A stretch of 31,864 nucleotides of DNA, taken from the NCBI GenBank assembly GCA_005884825.1, contig VAZT01000125.1, forward strand, positions 1 through 31,864, in the 5' to 3' direction. Shown here piece by piece: positions 1 to 6,927 of the stretch; the stretch's first letter is position 1, and every line of letters starts with the position of its first letter. Made by a program: the position numbers and the translations under genes. The DNA comes from Alphaproteobacteria bacterium (GTDB taxonomy: Bacteria > Pseudomonadota > Alphaproteobacteria > ATCC43930 > CGMCC-115725). Under the pieces are notes generated by a model. That model did not search any database. It was not told where the DNA came from and saw only the letters and a program-made list of their open reading frames with translations.

Positions 1-691
1 AAAAAGTCAGAAACGGCTCGACCGCGGAATGCGACAATGTCACGGCATAGCGGCCCGCGATTCCGCGCTCCTCTGCGGCCTGCGCCGCCGCGGCTCTGGC
101 AAATCCGGGGAGTCCGTCGAGGTCCGTCTCGTCCAGGACGAGCTGCCAATCCTGCTCGTCGTGCAGCACGTTCTGGCCGAAAAGGGTGTGCAAGCTCGCC
201 AAGCGCTCGGAAATCGCCGCCATGCGCTCTTTCTGCGCGGGGTTCAAGAGGGCCCCGCTGCGCACGAAACGGAGGTAATAGCGCTCGACGAGGCGCAACT
301 GGTCGGGATCCAGCCCAAGGCTCGCGCGCCGAGCGTGGAGGTCGGCAATGCGCGCGAACAAGGCAGGGTCGAGGGCAATGCGGATCTCGTGCTGCGCAAG
401 GCGCGGCGCGTAATCCCGAGCGATCGCCTCGATTGCGTCGTTGGTATTGCTCGCATCGAGGTTGAAGAACACTCGACTGACCCGCTCAAGCAAACGGCCG
501 CTGCGCTCCAATGCCTCCATCGTATTGGCAAAATTCGGCGCCGCGGCAGACGCCGCGATCGCGGCGATTTCGGCGATCTGCTTCTGCATGCCGCGATCGA
601 AGGCCGGCGGGAAGTGCTCCGGCCGAATGCGATCGAACGGCGGAATGCCAAACGGCGTGGTCCAGCTTTCGAAGAACGGGTTTTCGGGCAT
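1..691 (-). CDS. M3 family oligopeptidase / peptidyl-dipeptidase (Dcp-like), N-terminal part
   Basis: This is the first 230 codons of a gene that runs off the left edge. It reads on the minus strand from an ATG at 691, with GGAG about ten bases upstream. The protein begins MPENPFFESWTTPFGIPPFD and continues with IRPEHFPPAFDRGM. That is the typical opening of the M3A zinc oligopeptidases (Dcp, OpdA), in which a long helical N-terminal lobe caps the catalytic domain. The stretch LRLVERYYLRFVRSGALL and the following ISERLASLHTLFGQNV also match the family. The HExxH zinc site lies outside the window, so activity cannot be checked. These are cytoplasmic or periplasmic enzymes that degrade short peptides; no signal peptide is visible, which favours the cytoplasm. 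No stop interrupts the frame. Confidence 0.88.
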   Translation of the reverse strand, partial: MPENPFFESWTTPFGIPPFDRIRPEHFPPAFDRGMQKQIAEIAAIAASAAAPNFANTMEALERSGRLLERVSRVFFNLDASNTNDAIEAIARDYAPRLAQHEIRIALDPALFARIADLHARRASLGLDPDQLRLVERYYLRFVRSGALLNPAQKERMAAISERLASLHTLFGQNVLHDEQDWQLVLDETDLDGLPGFARAAAAQAAEERGIAGRYAVTLSHSAVEPFLTF

Positions 692-788
692 TCCACTCTC
701 CGGGGCAATTCCGCTTGCCGTCATGTTAGGCGCGCAGTTGCGTTGGTCCAGAGAGGAACGGCTAAAAACACGGCCGAGATAAGCCTGT

Positions 789-1046
789 TCAGATCAAAGA
801 TGTGCGCGCACTCTCTCCGGTACCGGCGTCTTTCGCCAGCACCGACGAGAATTCATCGAGCGTGCTGCAGGCCACCATCGGGCCGGCGAAGCTCCGAACG
901 CGAGATCTGATCTCGACTTTGCGAGCGTAATGGGCGTCTTCGATGCGGCGATAGGAGTATCCGCGGCTCAATCCCCTCTCGGGCGTCCACGAATCGAACG
1001 CAAAGCCTCCATCCCTCGTCACAATGGGTCCAACAACGACATGCAT
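789..1046 (-). CDS. Conserved protein of unknown function, paralogue of the N-terminal domain of the FHA protein at 15835-16461
   Basis: An 85-residue protein starting MHVVVGPIVTRDGGFAFDSW. I chose the ATG at 1046 because GGAGGAGG lies five bases upstream; longer frames from 1184 or 1085 lack this. I recognise no named family. By-eye alignment with the protein at 15835-16461 gives about 30 identical residues over about 66 positions without gaps. The shared pattern includes VVxGP, AFDxWT, GLxRxYxY, the ExAxYAR block and CxTLDxF. The two are therefore paralogues, and the shared part looks like a compact domain able to stand alone. It is soluble, with no membrane segment. A small membrane-protein gene (1072-1287) ends 25 bases upstream, so the pair is probably co-transcribed. 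Function unknown. Confidence 0.68.
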   Translation of the reverse strand: MHVVVGPIVTRDGGFAFDSWTPERGLSRGYSYRRIEDAHYARKVEIRSRVRSFAGPMVACSTLDEFSSVLAKDAGTGESARTSLI

Positions 1047-1071
1047 CGCGGCCTCCTCCGCAACCGCCGGA

Positions 1072-1287
1072 TCAGCTCCGAGCATCAGGGGATGGCGACG
1101 AAGCAGATTGCACTCCGGCGCCTGTCGGACTGTCCGCGCTGACTGCAGCCGGCGGCCGCGGAAGCGGCGGCAGACATTTGGCAATCAGAACGGTCAGGTC
1201 GAGCATGCCCAGGCCGATCGCTATCGCGAGCAGCCAGGCGTTCAACTGGCCGGCGATCCGATCGAGGCGGACCAGGTGATGCTTCAT
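1072..1287 (-). CDS. Small single-span membrane protein, upstream partner of 789-1046
   Basis: A 71-residue protein. After a basic start (MKHHLVRLDRIAGQLN) comes one hydrophobic span, about residues 17-37, read as AWLLAIAIGLGMLDLTVLIA. A Pro/Ala/Ser-rich tail follows. The ATG at 1287 has a GAGG about nine bases upstream. I do not recognise the family. It is accepted as a gene because the TM pattern is clean, because it is followed in the same direction by a conserved protein with a strong ribosome site, and because the same order (small TM protein, then the paralogue) recurs at 16464-16610. The two TM proteins show no obvious sequence similarity beyond layout. An overlapping frame at 1085-1306 lacks these features. 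Confidence 0.52.
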   Translation of the reverse strand: MKHHLVRLDRIAGQLNAWLLAIAIGLGMLDLTVLIAKCLPPLPRPPAAVSADSPTGAGVQSASSPSPDARS

Positions 1288-1370
1288 CCCGCAACCTCGT
1301 GCTCATTCCTCGGCTACGGACAACATAAACCCGCCATGCTGCGACGCAACATTAAAACTGGTAAAGGTTT

Positions 1371-1386
1371 GTTAAATTATGATTAA
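1371..1386 (-). promoter_or_regulatory. CtrA-like full site upstream of the 1287 membrane-protein gene
   Basis: Read on the minus strand this is TTAATCATAATTTAAC, an exact TTAA-N7-TTAAC. That is the consensus of the alphaproteobacterial cell-cycle regulator CtrA. It lies in a short AT-rich island within otherwise GC-rich DNA, 83 bases before the ATG at 1287. A TTTACC (1360-1365) and a TTAAT (1351-1355) follow toward the gene. The upstream region of the paralogous unit carries similarly spaced elements (see 16692-16706). The match is seen directly; binding by CtrA is inference. Confidence 0.45.
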
Positions 1387-1441
1387 AATATGTTTGCGCC
1401 GCAGGTGGTGGAGGTGTGCGTAGGAACGCAGCCGAGGTCGA

Positions 1442-2164
1442 TTACGAGCCGCCATAGACCGGGATCACGGCTCCCCGCGTTACGCGATTGTCGGGCGAGG
1501 CGAGGAAGGTGATGACTTCCGCCAGATCGGCCGGCGATACCCAACGCGAATGCTCAGCCTCCGGCATCGCCGCCCGGTTGGCGGGAGTGTCGATGATCGA
1601 GGGGGCGACTGCGTTGACCCAGATTTGCTCGTCGGTCAGTTCTTGCGCCAGCGCCTGGGTGAGCGCTGCCACTGCGGATTTGGAGGCGGTATAGGCGGTC
1701 ATCCCCGCCCCGAGCCGCGGCTCTAAGGCTGGCCGGGCCGAAACGTTGACAATCCGACCGCCCGGCGCGCCGCCACCCGATGCCTTGCGCGCGCGAAAGG
1801 CAGCAACGGCGGCAGCCGAGCATAGAAAGCAGGACAATGCGTTCATGTGGAATTGCGCGGTGAAGTCGGCCGCAGAAGTTTGCGCGATCGGGGCCATCGC
1901 GAACCCTCCGGCGAGGTGAATAGAGGCCCAGAGCGGCGGAAGAGCGTTGTAAAACCGCTTGACCGCAGCCTCGTCCGCGACATCGACGTCTCGGACGATG
2001 TGCACCCCCGCATCCGCCGCAAACGGAAAACCGTCGAGTTCGGCCGGTATCAGATTGGGGACGTGACAGACCGCGTTTGCGGCGCGCAATGCGCCGACTA
2101 CCGCGCGGCCAAGGGCGCCCGTCCCACCGGTTACGACCACGTGCCTGCCTGCGAATTCAACCAT
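1442..2164 (-). CDS. Short-chain dehydrogenase/reductase (SDR)
   Basis: A 240-residue classical SDR that would oxidise or reduce an alcohol/ketone with NAD(P)(H) in the cytoplasm. The Rossmann glycine motif TGGTGALG is at residues 12-19. The catalytic serine is probably S142 in IVNVSAR, and the YxxxK pair is Y158/K162 in YTASK. The usual NAG motif is LAGG here, a modest departure. NAVAPSIIDTP and the C-terminal VTRGAVIPVYGG are normal for the family, as is the length. The ATG at 2164 has GAGGAG six bases upstream. Substrate cannot be told. It is separated from infC by about 270 bases, so it need not share that transcript. Those 270 bases hold a small GTGGGC/GCCCAC dyad (2242-2258) and no gene I can support. 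Confidence 0.9.
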   Translation of the reverse strand: MVEFAGRHVVVTGGTGALGRAVVGALRAANAVCHVPNLIPAELDGFPFAADAGVHIVRDVDVADEAAVKRFYNALPPLWASIHLAGGFAMAPIAQTSAADFTAQFHMNALSCFLCSAAAVAAFRARKASGGGAPGGRIVNVSARPALEPRLGAGMTAYTASKSAVAALTQALAQELTDEQIWVNAVAPSIIDTPANRAAMPEAEHSRWVSPADLAEVITFLASPDNRVTRGAVIPVYGGS

Positions 2165-2433
2165 AGCGACTCCTCAGATCCAGCGTTCAGGCCGGTGCCC
2201 ATCGCAGAAATAGGTGCCGGCATTCCCCACGGAACAAGTCAGTGGGCTGAACGCCCACGGGAAGGCGAAGGAGGGGACCCGGCATTGAATTGAATGCGTC
2301 CGAGCACTGGGGAGACGCCGCAACGCCCGCTTCATCGCCGGCTCGTTTCCGTTCCCGACTGATCCGTCAGGTAGCTCGGCGCTGCCCTCCGCATCATCCG
2401 CTGGGCACCGCCCCTCGGCGGGTCCGCGGCAGA

Positions 2434-2976
2434 TTATTTCGGCGACATGACCATCGTCATCTGCCGGCCTTCCATCCGCGGCATCTGTTCGACCTTGGCG
2501 ATTTCGTCGAGATCGTCCCTGACCCGCATCAGGACGTCCATGCCCAGTTCCTGATGCGCCAGCTCGCGCCCGCGGAACCGCATGGTCACCTTGACCTTGT
2601 CGCCCTCTTCGATGAACTTGGTCATGCTGCGCCGCTTGACCTCGTAATCGTGGTCGTCGATGCTCGGGCGCAGCTTGATTTCCTTGACTTCGATGATCTT
2701 CTGCTTCTTGCGCGCTTCGTTCTTTTTCTTTTGTTCTTCGTATTTATACTTACCGAAGTCGAGTATTTTGCAGACCGGGGGGTCCGCGTTGGGCGCGATT
2801 TCGACGAGATCGAGGCCGGCTTGGACGGCCATGGTGAGCGCTTCATTGCGCCCGACGACACCCACCATCTGGCCCTTCTCGTCGACGAGGCGGACGCGAA
2901 TGCCACCGATCTCGTCGTTGATCCGGGGTCCCTCACGGGTGGGAGTGAAATTCATTGGTGGTCTGGGTATGTACAA
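2434..2976 (-). CDS. infC: Translation initiation factor IF-3
   Basis: IF-3 binds the 30S subunit, prevents premature 50S joining and proofreads the initiator codon. The N domain contains GPRINDEI, LVDEKGQMVGVV and LDLVEIAPNADPPVCKILDF. A lysine-rich linker helix (KYKYEEQKKKNEARKKQK) follows, then the C domain with KEIKLRPSIDDHDY and VTMRFRGRELAHQELG. The gene sits 48 bases downstream of thrS, as in many bacteria, but no rpmI or rplT follows. The start is uncertain. The frame opens with TTG at 2976, but AGAGGAG abuts that codon. It is ideally placed (seven bases) for an in-frame ATA at 2970. The first in-frame ATG, at 2955, has no ribosome site. A non-AUG start would fit IF-3 autoregulation. 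Confidence 0.97.
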   Translation of the reverse strand: MYIPRPPMNFTPTREGPRINDEIGGIRVRLVDEKGQMVGVVGRNEALTMAVQAGLDLVEIAPNADPPVCKILDFGKYKYEEQKKKNEARKKQKIIEVKEIKLRPSIDDHDYEVKRRSMTKFIEEGDKVKVTMRFRGRELAHQELGMDVLMRVRDDLDEIAKVEQMPRMEGRQMTMVMSPK

Positions 2977-2977
2977 T

Positions 2978-2984
2978 CTCCTCT
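2978..2984 (-). promoter_or_regulatory. Ribosome binding site deciding the infC start
   Basis: On the minus strand AGAGGAG is the only strong Shine-Dalgarno sequence before infC. It ends seven bases before an in-frame ATA codon (2970-2968), one base before the in-frame TTG at 2976, and 22 bases before the first ATG (2955). Spacing favours ATA or, less well, TTG as the initiator. Confidence 0.5.
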
Positions 2985-3024
2985 ACGCGATTGACGGGGT
3001 TCGTCGGCAACGGCGACGCGACCG

Positions 3025-4879
3025 TCAGGACGACCACGCCACCGCCGCTTCCTCTTTCAATCTAGCGACGGCTTCGCCGAGCGCAAGGGCTTCCTGCTCC
3101 TTGCCGCCGAGCCGGCGCAGCGCAACCGATCGGTTTGCCGCCTCGCGCCGCCCGACGACCAACATGATCGGGACCTTGGCGAGGCTGTGCTCGCGAACCT
3201 TGTAGGTGATCTTCTCGTTGCTGGCGTCGAGCTCCACCCTCAATCCGGCCGCGCCACATTCCCGGGCAACCTCTGCGGCATAGTCCGCCGCCTCCGAAGT
3301 TATCGACGCGACGACAACCTGCACCGGGGCCAGCCACAGCGGGAAGCGGCCCGCGTAGTGCTCGGTCAGAATGGCGATAAAGCGCTCCATCGAGCCGAGG
3401 ATCGCCCGGTGCAGCATGACCGGCGTATGGCGCGCGCCATCCTCGCCGACATACACGGCTCCGAGCCGGCCCGGCATGTTGAAATCGAGCTGAACCGTGC
3501 CGCATTGCCATTGCCGGCCGAGCGCGTCACGGAGGTGAAATTCGAGCTTCGGCCCGTAGAAAGCGCCTTCGCCGGGGTTGAGCGTATAAGTGAGGCCGGC
3601 CGTCTCGACCGCGGCTTTCAAATCGTGCTCGGCCCGGTCCCAGACCGCGTCGCTACCCACCCGCACCGTCGGCCGGTCGGCAAATTTGATCTCGACGTCC
3701 TCAAAGCCGAAGTCCCGGTAGATCGACAACAGCAACTTGCAGCAGGCGATCGCTTCGCCGGTGACCTGGTCTTCGGTGCAGAAGATATGCGCGTCGTCCT
3801 GAATGAAGCCGCGCACCCGCATCAGCCCATGCAGCGCGCCCGACGGCTCGTTCCGGTGGCAGCTGCCGAATTCGGCCAATCGCAGCGGCAATTCGCGGTA
3901 GCTTCTGAGCCGGTTGCTGAAGATCAGCACATGGCCCGGGCAGTTCATCGGCTTGACCGCGAGCACCCGCTCGTCGCGGCTTTCGGCAATGAACATGTTC
4001 TCCCGGAAATTCTCCCAATGGCCGGACGCTTCCCACAGGCTGCGATCGAGGAGCAACGGCCCGCGCACCTCCTGATAGCCGGCCGCGTCGAGCCGGCCGC
4101 GCATGTAAGCTTCGATCGTCCGGTAGAGAGTCCAGCCCTTCGGATGCCAGAAGACGCTGCCGACCGCCTCCTCACCCAGATGGAAGAGGTCGAGTTCGCG
4201 GCCGAGCCGGCGATGGTCGCGGCGTTCGGCTTCCTCGAGCTGAAAGAGGTATTGATCGAGCTCCTTCTGGCTCCCAAAAGCGGTGCCGTAGATGCGCTGC
4301 AGCTGGGGGTTTTTCGGGTCGCCGCGCCAATACGCGCCGGCGACGTTCATCAGCTTGAATGCTTCGCCGAGATAGCCCGTCGAGGGCAGGTGCGGTCCGA
4401 CGCAGAGATCGACAAAATCGCCTTGCCGGTAGAGACTGATCTCCTCACCCTCCGGTATTTCGCCGATATATTCGGCCTTGTACCTCTCGCCGATGCCGTC
4501 GAAGAAGGTGATCGCGGCGTCGCGATCCCAGACCTCGCGCGTGATTTTCTCGTCGCGCCGCACGATCTCACGCATGCGCGCTTCGATCTTCCTCCGCCAT
4601 GACATGGGCGGCATCGTGGCGCAAAATCTCAAGCCCCTCGGGCATTTCCCGACTGATGATCGCAACGGGCGCGTCGTGGTCGACCACGGTCGCGAGATCG
4701 CGCGGCCGGCCGTCGATCCGAACGGCAATCGCCGCTTTCGCCAGACCCGGCCCGATCGCGGCGGCAATGTCGGCGCCAGTGACCGGACGGGCGAATTCGA
4801 GGCGTTTGCCGTCGGGCAAGGTTACGCCGAGGGGCGCCTGACCCCGGGCTATCGGGTCACGAAGGATTTTGTCACTCAT
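3025..4879 (-). pseudogene. thrS: Threonyl-tRNA synthetase with an internal deletion and frameshift
   Basis: The gene charges tRNA-Thr. Its 5' part (4879-4592) encodes the TGS domain (GVTLPDGKRLEFA) and the first editing-domain histidines in HDAAHVMAE. The frame then shifts, and the rest (4590-3025) encodes KIEARMREIV through to the C-terminus. Compared with the normal family order, about 37 residues are missing at this junction, including the GPVIxxGFYYD block. The loss is not a multiple of three, so the first frame stops within nine codons. The catalytic core is otherwise complete: MNCPGH (zinc Cys), MRVRGFIQDDAHIF (motif 2, zinc His), HRAILGSMERF (motif 3) and an anticodon-binding domain. 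No ribosome site is obvious before the ATG at 4879. As thrS is normally essential, this is either an assembly error or a dead copy with another elsewhere. Confidence 0.88.
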
Positions 4880-4976
4880 CGCTGATACTTAGTATTTCGA
4901 GTCTTCGAGGCGAAGGCCGGGCCACATAGGTGCGATGGGCACCGGCCTCTGCCGGTGTGACGAGGCCTGCTGCTTT

Positions 4977-6233
4977 CTAAGCCGTTGGCGATGCGCCTGC
5001 CACAACCAATCTCGAGATTTCGTGCCGATCACGCGCCAGCAGCTCTTCATAGACTTCGATCGTGCGGGCGCACATGGCCTCACGCGTGAAATTAGTCGCA
5101 ATATGCGCCCTTGCGCGTCCGCCGAGTTGCTCACGCTCATCTGCCCCGAGCGAGAGAACCTCATTGATCGCCGTGGTGAGAGCGGCGGGATCGCGCGGCG
5201 GCACGAGCCAGCCGGTGACCTCCGGCACGATCGTCTCGCGCGCGCCGCCGTGATTGGTGGCGATGACCGGACGCCCCATCGCCTGCGCCTCGACGATGAC
5301 GCGGCCGAACCCCTCGGGATCGCGCGAGGCGGAGACGACGACATCGGCCAGCATGTAGGCAGCCGGCATATCCCGGCAATCCTCAACGATGCGGAAGATG
5401 CCGGCGAGGCTATTCTCGCAGATTGCGGCTTCGAGCTCGCGGCGAAACCCGCGGCGCTGCTCGGAGCCTGCAAGAACACAACAGATGTCGCGCCGGCCGA
5501 GCTTCGCGACTGCCGCGACGAAATCGAGCCCGCCCTTCCATCGCGTCAGCCGGCCGGGAAGCATCACGACAGGCATGCCGTCGGGCAGGCGCCATTGGTG
5601 CGCGAGGTTGATGATGCGTTGCGCGCCGACCCGGTTCGGATCGAAGACTTCGAGATCGACGCCGCGCGGGATCGTTCGCAACCTGTCGCGGCCGACCCCA
5701 TAGACACTGGCGGCATGGTTGGCGACGAAATCCGAAATCGCGATCACCCGCTCGCCCCGCGCCATGACGGAATTGTATCGCCGCTTCAGCGCGGTGCCCG
5801 CGCCATAGGCATTGTGAAAGGTCGTAACGAAACGGCGCCCGGTGGCACGAGCGGCCGCGCAGGCGCTCCACGCCGGGGCACGGCTGCGGGCATGGACGAT
5901 GTCGACGTCGAGCTGCCGGATCAGGCGCGCCAGCTTCGCAGCGTTGCGTTGCATGACCAGCGGGTTTTTCGAGGCGAGCGGCAGGGTCAGATGCGTGGCA
6001 CCTGCCCGCGCGATTTCGCTTTCTAAGGCCCCCCCCGCCGAAGCGACATAAGAGGTCCACCCTGCGTCCACCAGCGCTCCTGCGAGTTCGACGGTGCCGC
6101 GCTCCGCGCCGCCGGAGACGAGACTGGGAAGGACCTGCAGTACCACCGGCGAACGCCCTGTCGACGCAACGGGCAGAATGGTATCGTCCAATAGATCGCC
6201 AAGGGTGCGACTGGCCGGCCGTTTGGCCGTCAT
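4977..6233 (-). CDS. Family 4 glycosyltransferase (GT-B fold)
   Basis: A 418-residue retaining glycosyltransferase, likely acting on the cytoplasmic face of the membrane in building a surface polysaccharide or lipopolysaccharide. The N-terminal domain opens after a 28-residue extension with VVLQVLPSLVSGGAERGTVE, a pattern typical of GT4 acceptor-side domains. VHARSRAPAW and FVTTFHNAYG follow. The C-terminal donor domain has LPGRLTRWKGG and the EX7E-type motif DPEGFGRVIVEAQAMGRPVI, then GGARETI and GWLVPPRD. The length is normal. The sugar and acceptor cannot be told. No other polysaccharide gene is nearby. It starts 15 bases after the stop of a decayed enoyl-CoA hydratase and ends 97 bases before thrS, in the same direction. 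Confidence 0.92.
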   Translation of the reverse strand: MTAKRPASRTLGDLLDDTILPVASTGRSPVVLQVLPSLVSGGAERGTVELAGALVDAGWTSYVASAGGALESEIARAGATHLTLPLASKNPLVMQRNAAKLARLIRQLDVDIVHARSRAPAWSACAAARATGRRFVTTFHNAYGAGTALKRRYNSVMARGERVIAISDFVANHAASVYGVGRDRLRTIPRGVDLEVFDPNRVGAQRIINLAHQWRLPDGMPVVMLPGRLTRWKGGLDFVAAVAKLGRRDICCVLAGSEQRRGFRRELEAAICENSLAGIFRIVEDCRDMPAAYMLADVVVSASRDPEGFGRVIVEAQAMGRPVIATNHGGARETIVPEVTGWLVPPRDPAALTTAINEVLSLGADEREQLGGRARAHIATNFTREAMCARTIEVYEELLARDRHEISRLVVAGASPTA

Positions 6234-6248
6234 CGCGCCGCGGTACCC

Positions 6249-6479
6249 TCACTCATAGCGCGGCGTGCGCTTCTCTCTGAACGCGGCAATCCCCTCAGCG
6301 AAGTCGGAGCCCGCTCGCCGGCGCCGGTCAAACGATGCAGCGACACTCGTCGCGCTCCAGCTCGTCCCCGAGACGCCCGAGTTCGCGCAGCATCTGCCGC
6401 GCATAGCGTTGAGGCGCCGCTGATTGTCGATGGTGACGACCGCGACGTGCCGGCAGTGCCGGGCGAGGCGGATCTCCAT
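6249..6479 (-). pseudogene. Enoyl-CoA hydratase/isomerase remnant
   Basis: The two ends of a crotonase-family gene can be read, but not in one frame. From the ATG at 6479 the start is MEIRLARHCRHVAVVTIDNQ, then RRLNAM. The next block, RQMLRELGRLGDELERDE, is in a second frame, LTGAGERA is in a third, and SDFAEGIAAFREKRTPRYE before the TGA at 6249 is back in the first. The middle of the protein is missing, including the oxyanion-hole and active-site segments of a normal protein of about 260 residues. With at least two frameshifts and a large deletion, a single sequencing error cannot explain it. Confidence 0.8.
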
Positions 6480-6540
6480 GAATCTGGCTCCAGCTCGATA
6501 ACAAGCTCACCGTACACGAGACCCGCGGACCAAGGGATAG

Positions 6541-6765
6541 CAATCGACTATTCGCGACCGGTTTGCGGTACCATCGGCGCGAGCAGTGCGGCTCGAAGAG
6601 GCCGAGAGGCAGAGCCTTGAGCCGCAGCAGGTGCGAATCCGCGTGCGCGCCGCCGGCGTGAACTTCGCCGATAGCCTGATGGTGGGCGGCACCTATCAGG
6701 TGAAGCCGCCTTTCCCTTTTACCCCGGGGCTCGAAGCCGCCGGCGAGATCATCCTCGAAACGTGA
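6541..6765 (+). pseudogene. NAD(P)H:quinone oxidoreductase (zinc-type MDR) N-terminal remnant
   Basis: The plus strand encodes a fragment beginning near 6541 and ending at a TGA (6763-6765). It reads VRLEEAERQSLEPQQVRIRV, then RAAGVNFADSLMVGGTYQV, then FPFTPGLEAAGEI. This is the start of the GroES-like domain of the QOR/MDR family, where GVNFADxLxRxGxY and PFxPGxEAAGxV are diagnostic. A stop follows only about 60 residues into a protein that should have about 325, and the expected ATG end is missing. The nucleotide-binding domain is absent from the window. It lies head to head with the crotonase remnant, so this 0.5 kb looks like a graveyard of a fatty-acid or aromatic degradation locus. Confidence 0.75.
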
Positions 6766-6908
6766 GCCGTCGTGCGCTGCTGCGCGATATCGCAGCGTGC
6801 GAAATCGTGCGATCTTCGGATGTGACGGCACCGGAGAGCGCGGCGGTGCTGGGCGGAGAGATGGAGCGGCGCTTCGCGGTGCCGCTGGCCGCCATTGCCG
6901 CGCAATAG
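6762..6908 (+). other. Short open frame of unknown status between MDR remnant and aldo/keto reductase
   Basis: A 48-codon frame opens at GTG 6762, overlapping the preceding TGA in a GTGA junction, and ends at TAG 6906-6908. It reads SRRALLRDIAACEIVRSSDV, then TAPESAAVLGGEM. I do not recognise it. It could be the tail of a third decayed gene or a chance frame. The 4-base overlap looks like translational coupling, but the gene upstream is itself broken. Confidence 0.2.
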
Positions 6909-6927
6909 AAACAGGCGGGGGCAACCC

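Noticed and set aside
2242..2258. GTGGGC-TGAAC-GCCCAC hairpin as a terminator for infC
   Set aside because: A six-pair stem 175 bases beyond the stop with no U-run on the minus strand; too weak to call.
3187..4602. Long plus-strand open frame (471 codons) opposite thrS
   Set aside because: The minus strand carries unmistakable threonyl-tRNA synthetase motifs; the plus frame is a GC-rich antisense shadow with no family resemblance.
4885..4895. ATACTTAGTAT palindrome just upstream of thrS as an operator or -10
   Set aside because: It is short, and no -35 can be found at 16-18 bases; no basis for a promoter call.
4935..6026. Plus-strand open frame (363 codons) opposite the glycosyltransferase
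   Set aside because: Antisense shadow; the glycosyltransferase on the minus strand is complete and motif-rich.
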